From NCBI GenBank assembly GCA_023251155.1, contig JAHEZH010000046.1:1-36925 (forward strand): DNA of 36,925 nt. The letters run 5' to 3'. The notes under the pieces are model-generated. The model did not search any database and was not told where the DNA came from. It saw only the letters and a list, made by a program, of their open reading frames with translations. The DNA is from Flammeovirgaceae bacterium. GTDB taxonomy: Bacteria; Bacteroidota; Bacteroidia; Cytophagales; Cyclobacteriaceae. Both the position numbers and the translations under genes were made by a program. Shown here piece by piece: positions 35,276 to 36,925 of the stretch. How positions within the stretch are numbered: the stretch's first letter is position 1; each line of letters opens with the position of its first letter.

Positions 35276-35343
35276 CTGAATATAATGAAATCACTATCTA
35301 TTGTTATGCTTACCAGGTTTTAAAGTAGTAATAGTTAACTCCG

Positions 35344-36741
35344 ATGCTTTTCAACTCGTTCGAATTTTTGTTAGCCTTTCTTCCTATTACACTGATCGTG
35401 TATTTTGTCTTTATACAAACAGGCAACATTTCGGCATCACGGTACTGGCTTTTCTTCGCCTCGTTATTTTTTTATTCCTGGTGGAACCCCGTGTATCTCC
35501 CTCTTATACTGGGCTCCATCGTTTTCAATTATTCCATCGGCAAACAACTGAATAGCTCACGACCGGTTTCCTTTAAAAAGAAAATGCTGTGGTTAGGAAT
35601 TATCATTAACGTGGGGATGCTCATCTACTTCAAGTATTGTAACTTCTTCATCGATAATCTCAACCTGTTTATTGACGATAAAATTTTCCTCGCACAGATT
35701 GTACTTCCGTTAGGGATAAGCTTCTTCACCTTCCAGCAAGTGTCTTACATCGTAGATAGTTATAACCATAAAGCGAAAGACTATGACTTCCTGAGCTATA
35801 GCCTGGTGGTTACTTTTTTCCCTCATTTAATAGCGGGGCCCATTGTGCAATACCGGGATGTCATTCCACAGTTTGATGCAAGAGAAAACCTGAAATTTAA
35901 TGCCTTTAATTTTTCAAAAGGACTTTACGTATTCTTTATCGGACTGACCAAGAAAGTAATTATAGCAGACAGTTTTGCGGTACTCGCCAACAATGGGTAT
36001 GCCGATACGTCTTCCTTAAACCTTCTGGATAGCTGGATCACTTCATTGGCGTACTCCTTTCAGCTGTATTTCGATTTCAGCGGATATTCAGATATGGCCA
36101 TTGGATTAGCATTATTGTTCAACATTAACATCGCTATCAATTTCAACTCGCCCTATCGTGCGCTAAATATTCAGGACTTCTGGCGAAGATGGCACATTAC
36201 GCTGAGTGCTTTCCTTCGCGACTATGTATACATTCCTTTAGGAGGCAATCGGCTGGGAGAATTTAGTACATTAAAAAACCTGATGCTCACTTTTATTATC
36301 GGTGGCCTTTGGCATGGTGCAGGCTGGACTTTCGTGTTCTGGGGATTTCTTCACGGATTCGGGCAGGTCGTCTTCAAACTATGGCAGAAAACCGCTATCA
36401 AAATGCCCGATTGGCTGGCCTGGGCGATTACTTTTCTGTATGTCAACCTGGCATGGGTATTCTTCCGTGCTGCTTCGTGGTCACAGGCCATTCAGTTAGT
36501 GGAAGGTATGTTGGGGATCAGAGGAACAGGTACACTTCATTCCAACGTATTTACCGATGTATTTCTGGCTCCGTTACTATTAATCGGTGTGCTTCTGCTG
36601 TTCTATAAAAATTCGGTCGAACTCGCCCAGGAATTTAAGACAGACAGAAAGCATTTGGCATACCTAATCTTTCTCGCGCTGGCGGGTATCTTGTTCATGA
36701 ACTCGATCACCGCTAATGATTTTCTTTACTTCGACTTTTGA
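35344..36741 (+). CDS. MBOAT-family O-acyltransferase (AlgI-like)
   Basis: The 465-residue protein has about 11-12 membrane helices and the AlgI/DltB core: FFPHLIAGPIVQYRD (158-172), YFDFSGYSDMAIG (242-254), DFWRRWHITLSAFLRDYVYI (278-297) and GGLWHGAGWTF (320-330) with the catalytic His-324. AlgI passes acetyl groups across the inner membrane to partner proteins that acetylate alginate. Here it should decorate the exopolysaccharide made by this operon. The next gene starts 12 bases downstream. Confidence 0.94.
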   Translation: MLFNSFEFLLAFLPITLIVYFVFIQTGNISASRYWLFFASLFFYSWWNPVYLPLILGSIVFNYSIGKQLNSSRPVSFKKKMLWLGIIINVGMLIYFKYCNFFIDNLNLFIDDKIFLAQIVLPLGISFFTFQQVSYIVDSYNHKAKDYDFLSYSLVVTFFPHLIAGPIVQYRDVIPQFDARENLKFNAFNFSKGLYVFFIGLTKKVIIADSFAVLANNGYADTSSLNLLDSWITSLAYSFQLYFDFSGYSDMAIGLALLFNINIAINFNSPYRALNIQDFWRRWHITLSAFLRDYVYIPLGGNRLGEFSTLKNLMLTFIIGGLWHGAGWTFVFWGFLHGFGQVVFKLWQKTAIKMPDWLAWAITFLYVNLAWVFFRAASWSQAIQLVEGMLGIRGTGTLHSNVFTDVFLAPLLLIGVLLLFYKNSVELAQEFKTDRKHLAYLIFLALAGILFMNSITANDFLYFDF

Positions 36742-36753
36742 TAGCACCCGGAA

Positions 36754-36925
36754 ATGAATAGTAAAACTTTTTTAATCCGCTTCGCACTAATCACAGGTTC
36801 GGTAATCCTGTCTGTGATATTGATCAATGTGTATGTTGATATCTACGGATTGTTTCTGGGCAGGAAAGAAAGAAAAGTGTATAACAATGAGCGTACCTCC
36901 AAGTACCTGCTCTCCTACCGTTACA
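36754..36925 (+). CDS. Start of an MBOAT-partner protein (partial, cut by right edge)
   Basis: Fifty-seven codons are present. They encode a signal anchor (FLIRFALITGSVILSVILI) followed by NVYVDIYGLFLGRKERKVYN and ERTSKYLLSYRY. This resembles the N-terminus of periplasmic proteins encoded next to AlgI-like genes, often with SGNH-hydrolase-like or AlgJ-like domains, but the catalytic part is outside the window, so I leave the function open. Confidence 0.65.
   Translation, partial: MNSKTFLIRFALITGSVILSVILINVYVDIYGLFLGRKERKVYNNERTSKYLLSYRY

Noticed and set aside
1-36925. Defence system, prophage or integrative element
   Set aside because: No nuclease, toxin-antitoxin, integrase, transposase or phage structural gene is visible; the genes fit envelope, surface and housekeeping roles.

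Overview
The window looks like chromosomal DNA of a member of the Bacteroidota, most likely a Cytophagales-type gliding or surface-attached bacterium. The evidence is a gliding-motility-type C-terminal sorting domain (type IX secretion), a PorP/SprF-family protein, the Bacteroidota-specific alternate GlmU-like protein, a PafA-type alkaline phosphatase, and several promoters matching the Bacteroidota consensus (TTTG, about 19 bases, TAnnTTTG). Shine-Dalgarno sequences are largely absent. I saw no tRNA, rRNA, CRISPR array, integrase or transposase.

Layout. Bases 1-5701 are on the minus strand: a Wzi-like outer-membrane barrel and an MsbA-type ABC exporter, then a small membrane protein coupled to gmhA (heptose isomerase), then a ComM/YifB-family ATPase cut by the left edge. 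Bases 5859-10538 are on the plus strand and mostly housekeeping: ribosomal protein L31 type B with a clear promoter and terminator, a GlmU-like protein, DNA polymerase III delta', a cyclophilin lipoprotein and an RmlD-like reductase. A structured, repeat-like intergenic element (10543-10729) separates this block from the next.

Bases 10735-21817 are on the minus strand. In transcription order they are a glycosyltransferase family 2 protein, a WG-repeat protein, a PafA-like phosphatase, two tandem amino-acid-permease paralogues, and a 784-residue two-domain protein joining a serine beta-lactamase-like hydrolase to a ChbG/YdjC deacetylase-like domain.

Bases 21906-30232 are a plus-strand cassette: a 2009-residue secreted protein with 18 tandem Ig-like (MBG-type) repeats and a type IX sorting domain, a PorP/SprF partner, and a beta-propeller plus degenerate OmpA-like protein. 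I infer that these make, export and anchor a long surface adhesin.

Bases 31549-36925 start an exopolysaccharide operon: a Wzc-like chain-length protein with a degenerate kinase domain, a Wzx-type flippase, an overlapping 38-residue membrane peptide, an MBOAT O-acyltransferase, and the start of its usual partner gene at the right edge. A divergent acyltransferase-3 gene (30253-31380) shares this promoter region.

The most unusual items are the beta-lactamase/YdjC fusion, the adhesin cassette, the apparently kinase-dead Wzc-like protein and the 38-residue overlapping peptide. None is proven to be a new system by sequence alone.
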